Shown piece by piece: positions 51,701-60,395 of a stretch of DNA of 64,000 nt (positions are counted from its first letter, which is position 1; each line of letters opens with the position of its first letter). The position numbers and the translations under genes are program-made. The notes under the pieces are model-generated. The model searched no databases. It was given only the letters and a program-made list of their open reading frames with translations, and was not told where the DNA came from. The stretch spans positions 186,001 to 250,000 of the forward strand of contig CAJXNY010000001.1 in assembly GCA_913057435.1 (NCBI GenBank), in the 5' to 3' direction. Source of the stretch: an uncultured Oceanospirillaceae bacterium (lineage in GTDB: Bacteria > Pseudomonadota > Gammaproteobacteria > Pseudomonadales > Balneatricaceae).

Positions 51701-51948
51701 GAACGACTGTTGATCTGCTTGATCCCTTCCAGATCATCAATCGCCTGCTCCACCCGCACCGCCAGCCCCTGCTCGGCATCTTCCGGCGTGGCCCCGCGCA
51801 GGCTCATATTCACAGTGACCACATCGACCGAGAAATCCGGGAACACTTCCAATGGAATGCGGTATTTCAGTGACAGCAAACCGGCAAACAGAATGGTCAG
51901 CATCAACAGGTTAGCGGCGACATGGTTACGGGCAAACCAGCTGATCAT
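48772..51948 (-). CDS. RND efflux pump inner-membrane transporter (AcrB/HAE1-type)
   Basis: 1058 residues, normal for an RND pump. The N-terminal helix (ISWFARNHVAANLLMLTILF) is followed by two porter-domain halves. The proton-relay Asp pair is in GIVVDDAIVTGEN near residue 405; the second-half signature GVVVNDSLVLVDFINR is near 970. ATPEDAEQGLAVRVEQAIDD is the RND porter start. It exports drugs, detergents or lipophilic toxins by proton antiport together with the periplasmic adaptor and outer-membrane channel encoded just upstream. Start overlaps the adaptor stop. Confidence 0.95.
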   Translation of the reverse strand: MISWFARNHVAANLLMLTILFAGLLSLKYRIPLEVFPDFSVDVVTVNMSLRGATPEDAEQGLAVRVEQAIDDLEGIKQINSRSVEGSSRVTIEIESGYEPRNMLADIKSRVDAIGTFPAEADRPVISLATRKHEVITVALAGALSEKELRHYGEKVRDDLLRLPLISQVALDGVRNYELAVEVEQDRLREFGLSLKTISERIAGSSLDLSAGNIRTDGGDILIRSKGQAYNRAEFENTVIKTSADGSLVRLKDIARVTDGFEESALRSRFNGAPAVMVEVYRVGNQSAIAVADAVKAYIADQQPLLPAGLTLNYWDDDSRIVKSRIKTLTTNALQGGVLVLLLLTMFLRPSIAFWVFLGVPISFMGAFLLMPLLGATLNIVTLFGFILVLGIVVDDAIVTGENVYRHMQHSENSLQAAINGTREVTVPVTFGVLTTVAAFVPMMMMEGGRGAFFAQIPIVVIPVLLFSLIESKLVLPAHLKHIRLRDKNSPQGRFSRFQQGFADGFERGILKYYQPLLRVSLSHRYTTLALFVGVFVLIIAMVMSGWTKFIFFPRVQSDTARVSLTMPSGTPFEVTDRYVLKMVNAADVLAERYRDKTTGESVVRNVYATTGAEYGRVRMELQSSETRDESLSTRHIVAEWRKLIGPIPGAESLYFRAEIGRGGNPVEVQLSGSNIQHLSAMVEQVKAQLETYPALFDITDNLSDGKEELQLELTAQAHLLGLSRSDIIRQVRQNFFGIEVQRVQRGRDDVRVMVRLPLAERQSINNLQSVLINTVQGQVPLADVARLVPGNSAAAIYRVDQYRTLSVTADMDKGNVNATALQRELDTFMANLVQQYPGTQYSLEGEAREQRDSFGSLLLGLGFVLFAIYSLLAIPLRSWVQPLIVMSVIPFGIIGAILGHGLMGMDLTIMSLLGLMALIGVVVNDSLVLVDFINRQQQLGVGQSRRELMLNAVLTAGASRFRPVMLTSLTTFIGLMPLLFEKAIQAQFLIPMAVSLGFGIIFATLITLILVPVNFMLLEDLRMGWRWLRGEDDDDRGSPEGSVVEAINGQKDRVASP

Positions 51949-53120
51949 GCTTCAGGCTCCTGTTTCGGCGCATCCACTTGCACACGAGTCCCCGATACCA
52001 CCTGACCCAGCGGCGTCACCACCAGCGCATCCCCGGCCTTCAGCCCGCCACTGACCAGCGCCTGGCGATCATCCTGCCAGTCCACCTGCACCGCCACCTG
52101 CTTGAGCACCCCTTCGGTGACGATATAGACATAACTGCCCTGATAGATCGCCCGGTTGGGAATCACCAGCACATTATCCAGCTGACGGCCCTGGATCTCG
52201 GCGGTCACATACTGGCCCACTTTCAACGGCACCCGCCCGGCAGCATCTTTGCCATAAGGATCATCAATCTGTGCCACCACATACAGCTGGCGACTGCTGT
52301 CATCGATTGCCCCTTCAGTCAGTACCACCTTGCCCTGCCAACGCTCAGGCCTTACCAGCTCGGACACCAGGGTGACATCCGGTAGTACCAGCGGCCCGCT
52401 GTCATCAAAACGATAGCGCTCAGGCAGATCAATATATTTCAGATCACGGTTCTGCAACGGCAGCCGCACCTCGACATAGTCCACCGCATAGAGGGTCGCC
52501 AGGCTGGTGCCGCTGGACACCACCTGACCAATATCCACACTCTTGTTAAGTACACGGGCGGTATAGGGCGCACGAATTTCGGTGCGGGAGAGGTTCAACT
52601 CGGCGATTTTCAGCGCCGCACGGGCGGAGTCCAGCGCGGCACGGGCCGAGGCCAGCTGCGGTTTACGCAGCACCAGAGTCGGCGCGGCAGCGCGGTTACC
52701 CAGCCGTTTCCAGTCCTGAGCGGCCTGCTCGGCCTGGGCCTTTTCTTCCGCTACTTTCTGCCGGGCACTGGCCAGGCTGGCACGGGCTGAGGACCGCTGG
52801 GCTTCATAATCCCGCCGATCAATTTTCAGCAGCGGCTCGCCCTTTTCAAAGAAACTGCCGCTACGGAATTTCGGACTGATCCAGACAATCTCACCAGCCA
52901 CCTGGGGCAGCAGCGTACTCTGGGTACGAGGGCGGATTTTGCCGTAGCTCTGCAGGGTAATCTGCAGGCTCTGTGGCATCACCTGTTCAGTAGCAACCGT
53001 GATCTGCGGGGCTTTGCTGACCGCTTTACGCCGCGCTTCGGGCGGGTTTTTCAGCACATAGGCGCTGGCCGCCCCCAGTACGATAATTACCAGAACGGGC
53101 AGAACTAACTTCCTGATCAT
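51945..53120 (-). CDS. RND efflux periplasmic adaptor (membrane fusion protein)
   Basis: 391 residues. A single N-terminal helix (LVLPVLVIIVLGAASAYVL) anchors it. A lipoyl half-motif (QSYGKIRPRTQSTLLPQVAG), an Ala/Arg-rich helical hairpin (about 100-170), the second lipoyl half (IRAPYTARVLNKSVDIGQ) and beta-barrel and membrane-proximal domains follow. It bridges the RND pump and the outer-membrane channel. It overlaps both neighbours by four bases (ATGA), so the three proteins are made in a fixed ratio. Confidence 0.94.
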   Translation of the reverse strand: MIRKLVLPVLVIIVLGAASAYVLKNPPEARRKAVSKAPQITVATEQVMPQSLQITLQSYGKIRPRTQSTLLPQVAGEIVWISPKFRSGSFFEKGEPLLKIDRRDYEAQRSSARASLASARQKVAEEKAQAEQAAQDWKRLGNRAAAPTLVLRKPQLASARAALDSARAALKIAELNLSRTEIRAPYTARVLNKSVDIGQVVSSGTSLATLYAVDYVEVRLPLQNRDLKYIDLPERYRFDDSGPLVLPDVTLVSELVRPERWQGKVVLTEGAIDDSSRQLYVVAQIDDPYGKDAAGRVPLKVGQYVTAEIQGRQLDNVLVIPNRAIYQGSYVYIVTEGVLKQVAVQVDWQDDRQALVSGGLKAGDALVVTPLGQVVSGTRVQVDAPKQEPEA

Positions 53121-54526
53121 GCGTTGTTTTCGCTCTCGGTCGCGGCAGCTGCCGGATTAAAATCGCCCCCCAGGGCACGGTACAGTTCAACACGATTCAC
53201 CAGCAGCTGGCTGCGCAGGCGGATCACGTTCGTGCGGGCATCAAAGGCCCGGCGCTGGGACTCCAGCACGGTGGTGTAATTCGCCAGTCCTTTCTGATAT
53301 TGCTCAAAGGCCAGCGCTTCGGCGGTTTCGGCGTTATCGCGCGCCTGCACATAAAAGCCATACTGCTGCTGCAGTGCGCTCTGGTTACCCAGCAGGTTCT
53401 CCACCTGCTCAAACGCCTGGTACACCGTATCCAGATAACCCTGTTCCAGCTGCTGCCGCTCGGCCAGCCGCTGGGCCTGTAACGCCTCACGACGGCCACC
53501 ATCAAACAGGCTCTGGCTTAATGCCCCGGCCAGCGACCAGGCCAGATTACCCGACTGCAGCAGATCAGCCAGCGCATCGCTGCGACTGCCCAGGCTGCTG
53601 GTCAGGGTGATGGCGGGGAAACGGTCTTTCTGGGCAATGGCCACGGCGGCATCGGCTGCCAGCAGGCGTAACCAGCTGGCCTGCAGATCAGGCCGACGGC
53701 GCACCAGCCCGGCAGGCAGCCCCGCCGGAATCGCACTGTCCAGCAACGGCAAACGCCCCTCCGCCTGCAGCAAACCGGCCGGATAGCTGCCCAGCAGCTG
53801 CTCCACCACCCGCCGTGCCTGCAGCACCGTCTGTTGCTGGGCGCTGATACGCGCCTGTTCAGCATGCAGATCATTACGCGCCAGATAGATATCCAGCGCG
53901 CTGTTAAGCCCTTGCTGATAGCGCGCCTGAACCAGGCTGAGGTTCTCCTGCAGATTACTGCGCCGCTGTTCAAACAGCGCCTGCAATAACTGCGCTTCCT
54001 GCAACTGATACCAGCCCCGCGCCAGATCACGCACCAGCTGCTGCTCCGCATCGGCCAGGCTGGCCTGTTGCGCCGCCAGATTCAACTGCGCCTGACGCTG
54101 CTGATCATCCAGCTGGCCCCAGATATCCAGCTGCCAGCTTAATCGGCCATCCAGGCTGAAACTGTCCGCAGTACTGCGCCCTGCGCCGCTGCGACTCCCC
54201 GCCCGGCTGGCACCACTGCTCAGGTCCAGCGTGGGCAACTGGGCAGCACCGCTGATCACCAGTTGCTGGCGCGCCTGTTCAACCTGCAACCGACGCTGCG
54301 CCAGGCCCCGGTTATCGGCCAGCGCCTGGCTCACCAATTGCTGTAACTGCGCATCTTGTAACTGCACCAGCCAGTTGGCCACCACCGGCACCGGCGGCTG
54401 TTCCGCCTGCCAGCCAGATGGCGGCTCCACAGTTGCATTAATGGGTTTAATCTCGGCAGGCATACAGGCGGCAAGGCCTGCACAGGTAACGGCAAGGAAT
54501 AAAGGCTTAAACATTGGGCAGCGCAT
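53117..54526 (-). CDS. NodT-type outer-membrane efflux lipoprotein (TolC family)
   Basis: 469 residues (or 465 from the ATG at 54514). A lipoprotein signal with lipobox LAAC near residue 20 gives an acylated mature end. Two TolC-type repeats follow: QARQQLVISGAAQLPTLDLS, then a long helical region, RRRPDLQASWLRLLAADAAV at the second repeat and SLFDGGRREAL, the classical NodT/OprM motif. It forms the outer-membrane exit duct of the RND system and is the first gene of this operon. Confidence 0.94.
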   Translation of the reverse strand: MRCPMFKPLFLAVTCAGLAACMPAEIKPINATVEPPSGWQAEQPPVPVVANWLVQLQDAQLQQLVSQALADNRGLAQRRLQVEQARQQLVISGAAQLPTLDLSSGASRAGSRSGAGRSTADSFSLDGRLSWQLDIWGQLDDQQRQAQLNLAAQQASLADAEQQLVRDLARGWYQLQEAQLLQALFEQRRSNLQENLSLVQARYQQGLNSALDIYLARNDLHAEQARISAQQQTVLQARRVVEQLLGSYPAGLLQAEGRLPLLDSAIPAGLPAGLVRRRPDLQASWLRLLAADAAVAIAQKDRFPAITLTSSLGSRSDALADLLQSGNLAWSLAGALSQSLFDGGRREALQAQRLAERQQLEQGYLDTVYQAFEQVENLLGNQSALQQQYGFYVQARDNAETAEALAFEQYQKGLANYTTVLESQRRAFDARTNVIRLRSQLLVNRVELYRALGGDFNPAAAATESENNA

Positions 54527-55348
54527 GCGGCATCCAGTAGCATGAGGGAAACTGAAGCTGCATAGTAATGAATCTGCTGTCGGTTAACAGCCAGATTTAC
54601 ACATCTTTACAACATCGATCAGCCCTTCTGATCACCCGAAAGCGGGCGCTTGCGGGAAACATCGGGTATAGAAGTGAATCTGCTCACGACGCCCACCTTC
54701 TGTAGCGCTCTAGTGGTTAACTAATCCCGGACAGTGATTTAAGTCGATTTTCTTCCATCACTGGGGTGAACCCTGGATTGTGGCTCTGTGGGAACAATAC
54801 CCGCCAGTTTACGTGCGTTCAGGCAGTCAGCTACATTATCATAAGGCCAATGAGAGCGTTAAATTATCAGTAACCGTTGGAGTACCTAATTGGTGTAAGT
54901 GTGCACTTATACTGGACATCCAAGCTATTAAACTTCACCTGCACAGTCGTATATACAAATTGGGCTAACACCTAAACCTTATACATGATGTGATTTTCAC
55001 TATCAAAGCATACGGTAAAAAACATAGATGGATGAAGCTCTATAAACAACCCCCAGTAAAAATCAAATACTGAGGCAACCCTTATTAGTAATAATTGAGT
55101 TTAATCCTAGCTAAGTGATAAAACCATTTGTATAGGACTTAATGTTTACAGAATATTTCTTACCTCACCCACTCGATGAATTACATGCAGGCATGCCTGT
55201 TGGGCTAATGTGAGATTCTAGTTTAATTGGTTTTTTCTATGGTATAGTTGCTCGAATGGTGTCATATGGGTGCTAGAATTAGTATTGACGGTGAATCACA
55301 GGTAATACCAATTTTGAAGAAGTGTGAATAATTGAATGGAGAGTTGAT
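54527..55348. other. AT-rich non-coding gap
   Basis: About 820 bp. Base composition falls clearly from about 54.7 kb onward. A short open frame near 54780-54968 has no family resemblance or good ribosome site. The left side should hold the RND operon promoter; I see no clear operator and no regulator gene nearby. Confidence 0.5.
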
Positions 55349-56284
55349 ATGATCACTACACAGGGAAATGCACCAGGGAACACTACATACAATGTTCAGG
55401 CTCAGAAAAGTCATTCAGATAAAGCTTCCGACGACATTGAAAATAGAAAAAAATCGCCTGATAGCTCTGGTAAAGACGTGGTTTCTATTTCTAACGATGC
55501 ACGCAAGGCCATTGATAATAGTATAACAAACAGCCAGGATCAGTATTACGAAAAATTCATGCCAACTTATGAAGGTTTTTCAGCAACGAACATAGCGGCT
55601 GGGGTAAGTAGTCCAGCTTCTGAGCCATTTTCTTCAGGGAAGAGCTTTAATCAAGTTGCTATTGATGCCCGGTCCAGCCTGGATAGAAATTATGAGAAGC
55701 TATATAACATTGGTAAGCCCTATGTAGCAGGATCAGCTACTGCGACCGATAGAAACTCCCTTATGGGTGAGCTGGATCGTCGCGCTTTATATGCAGTTGT
55801 GAGTAACGAAGGTGGTCTATTTACAAAATATGAACAAGCTTTAGCGCAAAGCACAATGTCCCAGCAACAAGGGCTTGCCATGGGGTTATATGCTGGGCCA
55901 ATCAGTGAGAGTGATAAGTTTATTGACCCTTTTTTCGGAGACAGTGCCCAGCAATTTAAAGCCGGTATACAGTTCCTTGACCAGGTTAGCAACGAAGAAA
56001 AGGCTGGCTCTATAGATTTCGCCATTCAACGCGCCTCAATGCAGCAAGCATATGAATTAAAAATGCATGACCTTGGTGAAACGCCCGAAGACTTTAGCAC
56101 AATTCACCCCCTGGTGAATTTAATTCTTCAGGCTCTGGAGTCAAGGAATGGTATTATTAATTATGAATCGGATGGTAGTATTTTCAGTGATTCCGAAGAT
56201 CTAAGAAACCAGCCCTGGTTTTCGAACTATAGTGACCGACTGGATGAAGCCGTAAAAAAGACAAAAGACCTATATCTGGGATAG
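55349..56284 (+). CDS. Unrecognised protein in an AT-rich patch
   Basis: 311 residues, with GGAG eight bases before the ATG and a terminator right after the stop, so it is probably expressed. The first 60 residues are polar and disordered-looking, ending in KDVVSISNDARKAIDN, a phrase seen at the ends of flagellar anti-sigma/cytoskeletal-type segments but not diagnostic. The rest is helical and Gln/Ser/Asp-rich with several Tyr pairs. No signal peptide or membrane segment is seen. AT-rich codon use differs from all neighbours, which points to recent acquisition. I do not recognise the family. Confidence 0.7.
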   Translation: MITTQGNAPGNTTYNVQAQKSHSDKASDDIENRKKSPDSSGKDVVSISNDARKAIDNSITNSQDQYYEKFMPTYEGFSATNIAAGVSSPASEPFSSGKSFNQVAIDARSSLDRNYEKLYNIGKPYVAGSATATDRNSLMGELDRRALYAVVSNEGGLFTKYEQALAQSTMSQQQGLAMGLYAGPISESDKFIDPFFGDSAQQFKAGIQFLDQVSNEEKAGSIDFAIQRASMQQAYELKMHDLGETPEDFSTIHPLVNLILQALESRNGIINYESDGSIFSDSEDLRNQPWFSNYSDRLDEAVKKTKDLYLG

Positions 56285-56299
56285 TGTAGTTATATAATG

Positions 56300-56341
56300 A
56301 AAAAAGGCTGTGTTGGTTATTTTATATTCAGCCTATTTTTT
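56300..56341 (+). terminator. Rho-independent terminator
   Basis: AAAAAAGGCTG and CAGCC-TATTTTTT pair around a loop of about 18 bases, ending in a T-run. It starts 15 bp after the stop of the gene at 55349-56284. Confidence 0.8.
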
Positions 56342-56648
56342 AAACTTACTAGAGCAAAACAACTCCACTTTAAATCAACAGACTTGAGCCCACAAAAATA
56401 TTTTATATGCTTCCTGCTATCCTAATTATGAATATTATTCCTCAGCATATAAAAACTGATAAACATATCCTACGTTAATCACCTGTGTATGAAATAATAA
56501 GAACTGATACGTAAAGACCCGCGTGGAATCACCTCAAACCGTAAAATCGCGCAAGCCTGCCAGGAGAACGTGATATTCATGGCGTTATCGGCCGATAGTC
56601 AGCCTCATTTTCAGTACCCTTGCTGACTTTACCTCCCGTAAGTCGCCC

Positions 56649-56828
56649 TCAGTAGTTGGAGCTGCTGCATACTTCCATAACCATCTCATCGGGCCCCAAC
56701 TTGAGGATCTGCTGCAGTAGTTGTGTCCGAGTGACCTTTTTGATGTACACCGGTTTATGGTTGGCATTCGTACCGAATAACTGAAAAACAAATTTGGCAA
56801 TATCGATCGCAAGCGCCTTAACTTTCAT
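56649..56828 (-). pseudogene. IS110-family transposase, N-terminal remnant
   Basis: A 59-codon frame starting ATG at 56828: MKVKALAIDIAKFVFQLF, then KKVTRTQLLQQILKLGPDEM and VMEVCSSSNY, then a stop. This is the start of an IS110/IS1111-type transposase, whose first catalytic Asp sits in IDIAK (the D of the DEDD motif) and Glu in MEVC. The intact gene would be about 340 codons; everything after residue 59 is missing. The family usually carries a bridge-RNA segment outside the gene, which is not evident here. Confidence 0.8.
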
Positions 56829-56929
56829 AAGACGGACCTCTTTTTCGGGTTAGCACCTTCAGCCTGGTACAGGGTAGTTAAGGGTCGGTCCATCCCACCT
56901 CCTATCCTCATGTAAAACGCTTCATCATC

Positions 56930-57045
56930 AGGTGTAGGAGCCAGCTTGCTGGCGATGATAGTATGTTTACCTCCCCGGATGTAGACGTAGCAGGGGCTGG
57001 ACTCCTACAGGGAATCGGCTTGCTCGCGATGCCATTGTGGGAGCA
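56930..57045. repeat. REP-A palindromes
   Basis: GTAGGAGCCAGCTTGCTGGC at 56934-56953 and a degenerate copy (GGCTTGCTCGCGATGCC) near 57014-57032, between the IS110 remnant and the DUF3313 gene. Confidence 0.8.
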
Positions 57046-57090
57046 GCCTGGCACCGGGCAGCTCTTCAGCCAGCCCGGTATGGCAAGGCT

Positions 57091-57765
57091 TTATTGAGTG
57101 AAGACCTCTTGCAGAGTTGAGACCATATCCTGCGCCGCATTCGTGAGGCCTGCATTCAAGTGTTCAGCCTTCAGTTGTGTACGGGTATCGGACAGATCTT
57201 CACCACGAATTTCTCTAAGGCTTAATGCTACGATTTCATTCGTGAAGCTGTCTGTGACTCTGGATTCAAGGAATAGCTTCACTGCCTGGTCGCGGTGGCC
57301 TGTTTCCTTTACCACCGATGCGACCAGAAAGGCAATCGGGATATACTCGTAACCCGCCAGTTCCTTGTCAGATACTTTAATCCCAGTTATCGCTGACTCA
57401 ACCCTCAATACGCCTTTTCCCGGGGTGCTGGTCAGCGCAAGCGCTGAATTCATACTGCGCGTAATGGTTTGGGTCAATTTATTTTCTAAAGTAGCGATGT
57501 CCTGTGCACTAATCTGGTTTGTAGGTTGCGCCTTTGGATAGGTTACCGTTTTTTCTACGAGTACATGATGGTAACTTCCCGGTTTAAATCCGGGGTCTAT
57601 GTAGCGGTACACTGGCTGGCCAGATTTCATGGCAACCCGTTTCATCGCCTGATATTGACTGGTATCTAAATAACCTGAAAAATTAGATTTATCAGGTTTA
57701 GCGGGCTGTTGCACACAACCAGCCAACGCGATAATAAGTGCAATCGACAGCAATAGTTCCTTCAT
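57091..57765 (-). CDS. DUF3313 lipoprotein
   Basis: About 224 residues from the ATG at 57765, with GGAAGG about seven bases upstream; the in-frame TTG at 57771 is less likely. The signal ends with lipobox LAGC near residue 17, and the mature part starts at Cys. DKSNFSGYLDTSQYQAMKR and YIDPGFKPGSYHHVLVEKTV are the DUF3313 pattern; a mixed alpha/beta domain follows. DUF3313 lipoproteins are outer-membrane or periplasmic, of unknown biochemistry. It is downstream of the HlyD-like gene by about 100 bp on the same strand. Confidence 0.85.
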   Translation of the reverse strand: MKELLLSIALIIALAGCVQQPAKPDKSNFSGYLDTSQYQAMKRVAMKSGQPVYRYIDPGFKPGSYHHVLVEKTVTYPKAQPTNQISAQDIATLENKLTQTITRSMNSALALTSTPGKGVLRVESAITGIKVSDKELAGYEYIPIAFLVASVVKETGHRDQAVKLFLESRVTDSFTNEIVALSLREIRGEDLSDTRTQLKAEHLNAGLTNAAQDMVSTLQEVFTQ

Positions 57766-57868
57766 CTTCAACCCTTCCCATATGAGCCATATCAGGCCCT
57801 GTTAATATCATCTTCTGGATGTTGATCAACAACGCTGTAACGCCAGCCTTAGATCAGAAAGCGGCCTA

Positions 57869-59005
57869 TCATTTCATTGGATAGATATAATTTAGCCACC
57901 CAACCATCCGTAGCAAAATTTTCCGCATAACGGACACGTGGGAGAAATGATCAGAATAAACAGCTGCTTTCCCCTGAACACCCAGAGGAAGGTTATAGTC
58001 GTTTATGTTTTCATCCAGTTCAATCAGGCCAATCGCCTGTCCGAAATCACTTAACTGACGTGCAGACAGCAGCTGATTGTTGATCTGAACTTCCGCTTCA
58101 CTCATCGCAGGGATGACGGAGATAAGCTTGCCACTAAATACTTTTCCTGGCATGGCATCAAGAATAACTTCGGCCTCAGAACCACTATCCATCCGTTGAA
58201 GAGAGTTTTGCCAAAAGCTTGCAGCAATAATCCGTTTTTGCGTTGGAATAAAAATCATTGCCGGACGAAGGGGCATTGGCACCGCCATCGAGCCTGGGCG
58301 CAACGCCAGCTGGGTAATAATGCCGTCTGAGGGGGCGACTACGGTGGTTCTCTCCAGGTCATACTGTGCTGCTTGAAGCTGCTGCTGTAACTGGACAACA
58401 CTTGTATTTGTACCATCGATAGTGGATTCACTATCAAATCTGGCTTTATTTACATTTGCTTGCGCGGCCTCTACATCAGCTTGTGCAGCAAGGTAACGCT
58501 GGCGTCGGTTTTCTACATCTTTCTTAGAAAAAACACCGCCACTCTTTTTGTTACCCTTCACGTAACGCTGGTAACTTTGTAGCGCCAAATCTCTATTGGC
58601 CTCTGATTTCTTGAGGCTGGCCTGGGCTTGCTCCAGCTGGGCACCCGTTTTCTTCGTGTTCTGTAGTGATGCCGTCAGTTTTGCCTGAAGTTCATTGACT
58701 TTGAATTGATAGGGTTTTGGATCAATTTTAAAAAGAACATCGCCTTTACTCAGAGGAGCATTTGGTTCCACCTCCACAGAAACAACATGTCCTTTAACTG
58801 CCGGAACGATAGGAACCGTAATGTAGATTTCTTTGGCAAACTTCCCATAGGGGTGGTTGTAGTTCATTAAAATAAGCAATGTGCTCAGAATAAAAATACC
58901 GCCAAGTATTGCGGTGGGCACGCTCCACTTATTCAGCGGTATTTTGAATAGTTTAAAGATAACAACACAAAAACCTGAGTAGGTAAGAATTATTAGAAGA
59001 TCCAT
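57869..59005 (-). CDS. HlyD/EmrA-family membrane protein (YibH-like)
   Basis: 378 residues. Two N-terminal membrane helices (about 3-25 and 30-48) precede a periplasmic adaptor: the lipoyl half VPIVPAVKGHVVSVEVEPNA, a long coiled-coil region (about 95-215) with AAQADVEAAQANVNKARFD, and the second lipoyl half TTVVAPSDGIITQLALRPG. This is the YibH type, which pairs with a small DUF3302 protein. No partner pump is adjacent, so the protein may serve a distant transporter. Its start is 1 bp after the DUF3302 stop. Confidence 0.88.
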   Translation of the reverse strand: MDLLIILTYSGFCVVIFKLFKIPLNKWSVPTAILGGIFILSTLLILMNYNHPYGKFAKEIYITVPIVPAVKGHVVSVEVEPNAPLSKGDVLFKIDPKPYQFKVNELQAKLTASLQNTKKTGAQLEQAQASLKKSEANRDLALQSYQRYVKGNKKSGGVFSKKDVENRRQRYLAAQADVEAAQANVNKARFDSESTIDGTNTSVVQLQQQLQAAQYDLERTTVVAPSDGIITQLALRPGSMAVPMPLRPAMIFIPTQKRIIAASFWQNSLQRMDSGSEAEVILDAMPGKVFSGKLISVIPAMSEAEVQINNQLLSARQLSDFGQAIGLIELDENINDYNLPLGVQGKAAVYSDHFSHVSVMRKILLRMVGWLNYIYPMK

Positions 59006-59006
59006 T

Positions 59007-59375
59007 TCACACCCCTCCTTTTTCTTTCATTGATTCTTTAATGCTTTCAACTTCCTGTTTCAATGCCGATATTTCATTTTTTAGCGTGGATATGGCAGCG
59101 TCTTTTTGTAACTGATTATTATCCAGCGAGGCTTGTGTACTGGAAAAACCCCAGCCTCGATCTTCTCGATAGAGAGTCGACCATATCCATAGAAATGGCC
59201 AGAGTACATGCAGCGTAAATAAACTAACCCACCCGGCGACATGTATCGCATCTTGATGGGGGTGGTTACGGTGTACGGCAATTTCATAAGGGATATCATG
59301 AATGACGATAACTGCGTAGAACACGAATATAGTGACGAAAAATAGCAACCCAAGAGCTATATAATCAAGAGGCAT
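59007..59375 (-). CDS. DUF3302 inner-membrane protein (YibI-like)
   Basis: 122 residues. The DUF3302 signature is HDIPYEIAVHRNHPHQDAIH between two helices (LDYIALGLLFFVTIFVFYAV, then VAGWVSLFTLHVLWPFLWIW). A C-terminal coiled coil (AISTLKNEISALKQEVESIK) may contact the HlyD-like partner. The order yibI-yibH is the same as in enterobacteria. Function is unknown; a membrane accessory of the HlyD-type protein is likely. Confidence 0.88.
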   Translation of the reverse strand: MPLDYIALGLLFFVTIFVFYAVIVIHDIPYEIAVHRNHPHQDAIHVAGWVSLFTLHVLWPFLWIWSTLYREDRGWGFSSTQASLDNNQLQKDAAISTLKNEISALKQEVESIKESMKEKGGV

Positions 59376-59540
59376 TCAGTTACCTTCCATTCCATAGTTA
59401 ATAACCCGCTTGACCATTATAGACAGGGTTATGGAATTTGACAGAAAGTCACTAAAGGTACTGAAGCCCCCGGAATCTGTGCGGTTCAGCCCCATCTGGT
59501 GAGATGATTGATGGCAGGCGTTTTGCGGGATCAGCCGCCA

Positions 59541-59575
59541 TTAAAAAGCCCCGCTGAGTCTCCTCAACAGGGCTA
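59541..59575 (-). terminator. Rho-independent terminator of the TrpXYZ-type operon
   Basis: On the minus strand AGCCC and GGGCT pair around an inner TTGAG-GAGA-CTCA hairpin, followed by TTTTTAA. It starts about 17 bp after the ATPase stop. Confidence 0.85.
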
Positions 59576-59591
59576 TTCAGTGCCAGAGATA

Positions 59592-60395
59592 TCAGCTGCC
59601 CAACAACAGTTTATCGTCGTCCAGCTCTTCCCCATCGCCACGGGCTTTGGCGAACAGGTTAAGCAGGTCTTTCACTTCATACCCCGCGCGTTCTTCACCC
59701 TGCAGATCAAACACCACCTTGCCTTCATGCAGCATCAGGCTGCGGCTACCGTAGTCCAGCGCCTGGCGCATGGAGTGGGTGACCATCAACACGGTGAGCT
59801 GTTTCTCGGCGATGATCTGGCTGGAGATATCCATGATCAGGGCAGCGGTTTTTGGGTCCAGCGCGGCGGTGTGTTCATCCAGCAACAGGATTTTGCTGGG
59901 CTGCAGGGCCGACATCAGCAGGCTGACGGACTGGCGCTGGCCACCGGAGAGCAGGCCCATTTCGCTATGCAGGCGGTCTTCCAGGCCCAGATTCAGCCGG
60001 GCCAGCTGGGTGCGGAAGATGTCGCGCAGTTTGCTGTTGAGGGCAAACGACAGGTTGCCCCGTTCAGTACGGCCATAGGCCAGCGCCATGTTCTCTTCGA
60101 TGGTCATATTGCCGCAGGTGCCTGCCAGCGGGTCCTGAAACACGCGGGCAACATCACGGGTACGGCCGGTGGCAGGCAGGCGGGTGACGTCTTTCTCACC
60201 AAACCAGATTTTGCCACCGGTGCTGCCAATATCACCGGCCAAAGCATTAAGCAGGGTCGATTTACCGGCACCGTTGGAACCGATCACGGTAACGAATTCC
60301 CCTTCCGGGATTTCAAGATCAATGCCACGCAGGGCTTTTTTCTCGGTCGGCAGGCCGGGGTTAAAGGTAATTTGCAGGTTCTCACAGCGGATCAT
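59592..60395 (-). CDS. ABC transporter ATPase, TrpXYZ-type importer
   Basis: About 267 residues from the ATG at 60395, which has AGGAGG upstream and overlaps the permease stop. Walker A (IGSNGAGKSTLLNALAGDI), Q-loop (ARVFQDPLAGTCGNMTIEEN), signature (LSGGQRQSVSLLMSAL), Walker B (KILLLDEHTAALDP) and H-loop (VLMVTHSMRQAL) are complete. It powers the permease encoded at 60392-61297; the gene order SBP-permease-ATPase is that of the TrpXYZ/ABC.X4 family. Confidence 0.93.
   Translation of the reverse strand: MIRCENLQITFNPGLPTEKKALRGIDLEIPEGEFVTVIGSNGAGKSTLLNALAGDIGSTGGKIWFGEKDVTRLPATGRTRDVARVFQDPLAGTCGNMTIEENMALAYGRTERGNLSFALNSKLRDIFRTQLARLNLGLEDRLHSEMGLLSGGQRQSVSLLMSALQPSKILLLDEHTAALDPKTAALIMDISSQIIAEKQLTVLMVTHSMRQALDYGSRSLMLHEGKVVFDLQGEERAGYEVKDLLNLFAKARGDGEELDDDKLLLGS

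Noticed and set aside
54780-54968. 62-codon open frame on the plus strand
   Set aside because: No ribosome site, no recognisable domain, in an AT-rich gap; could be chance.
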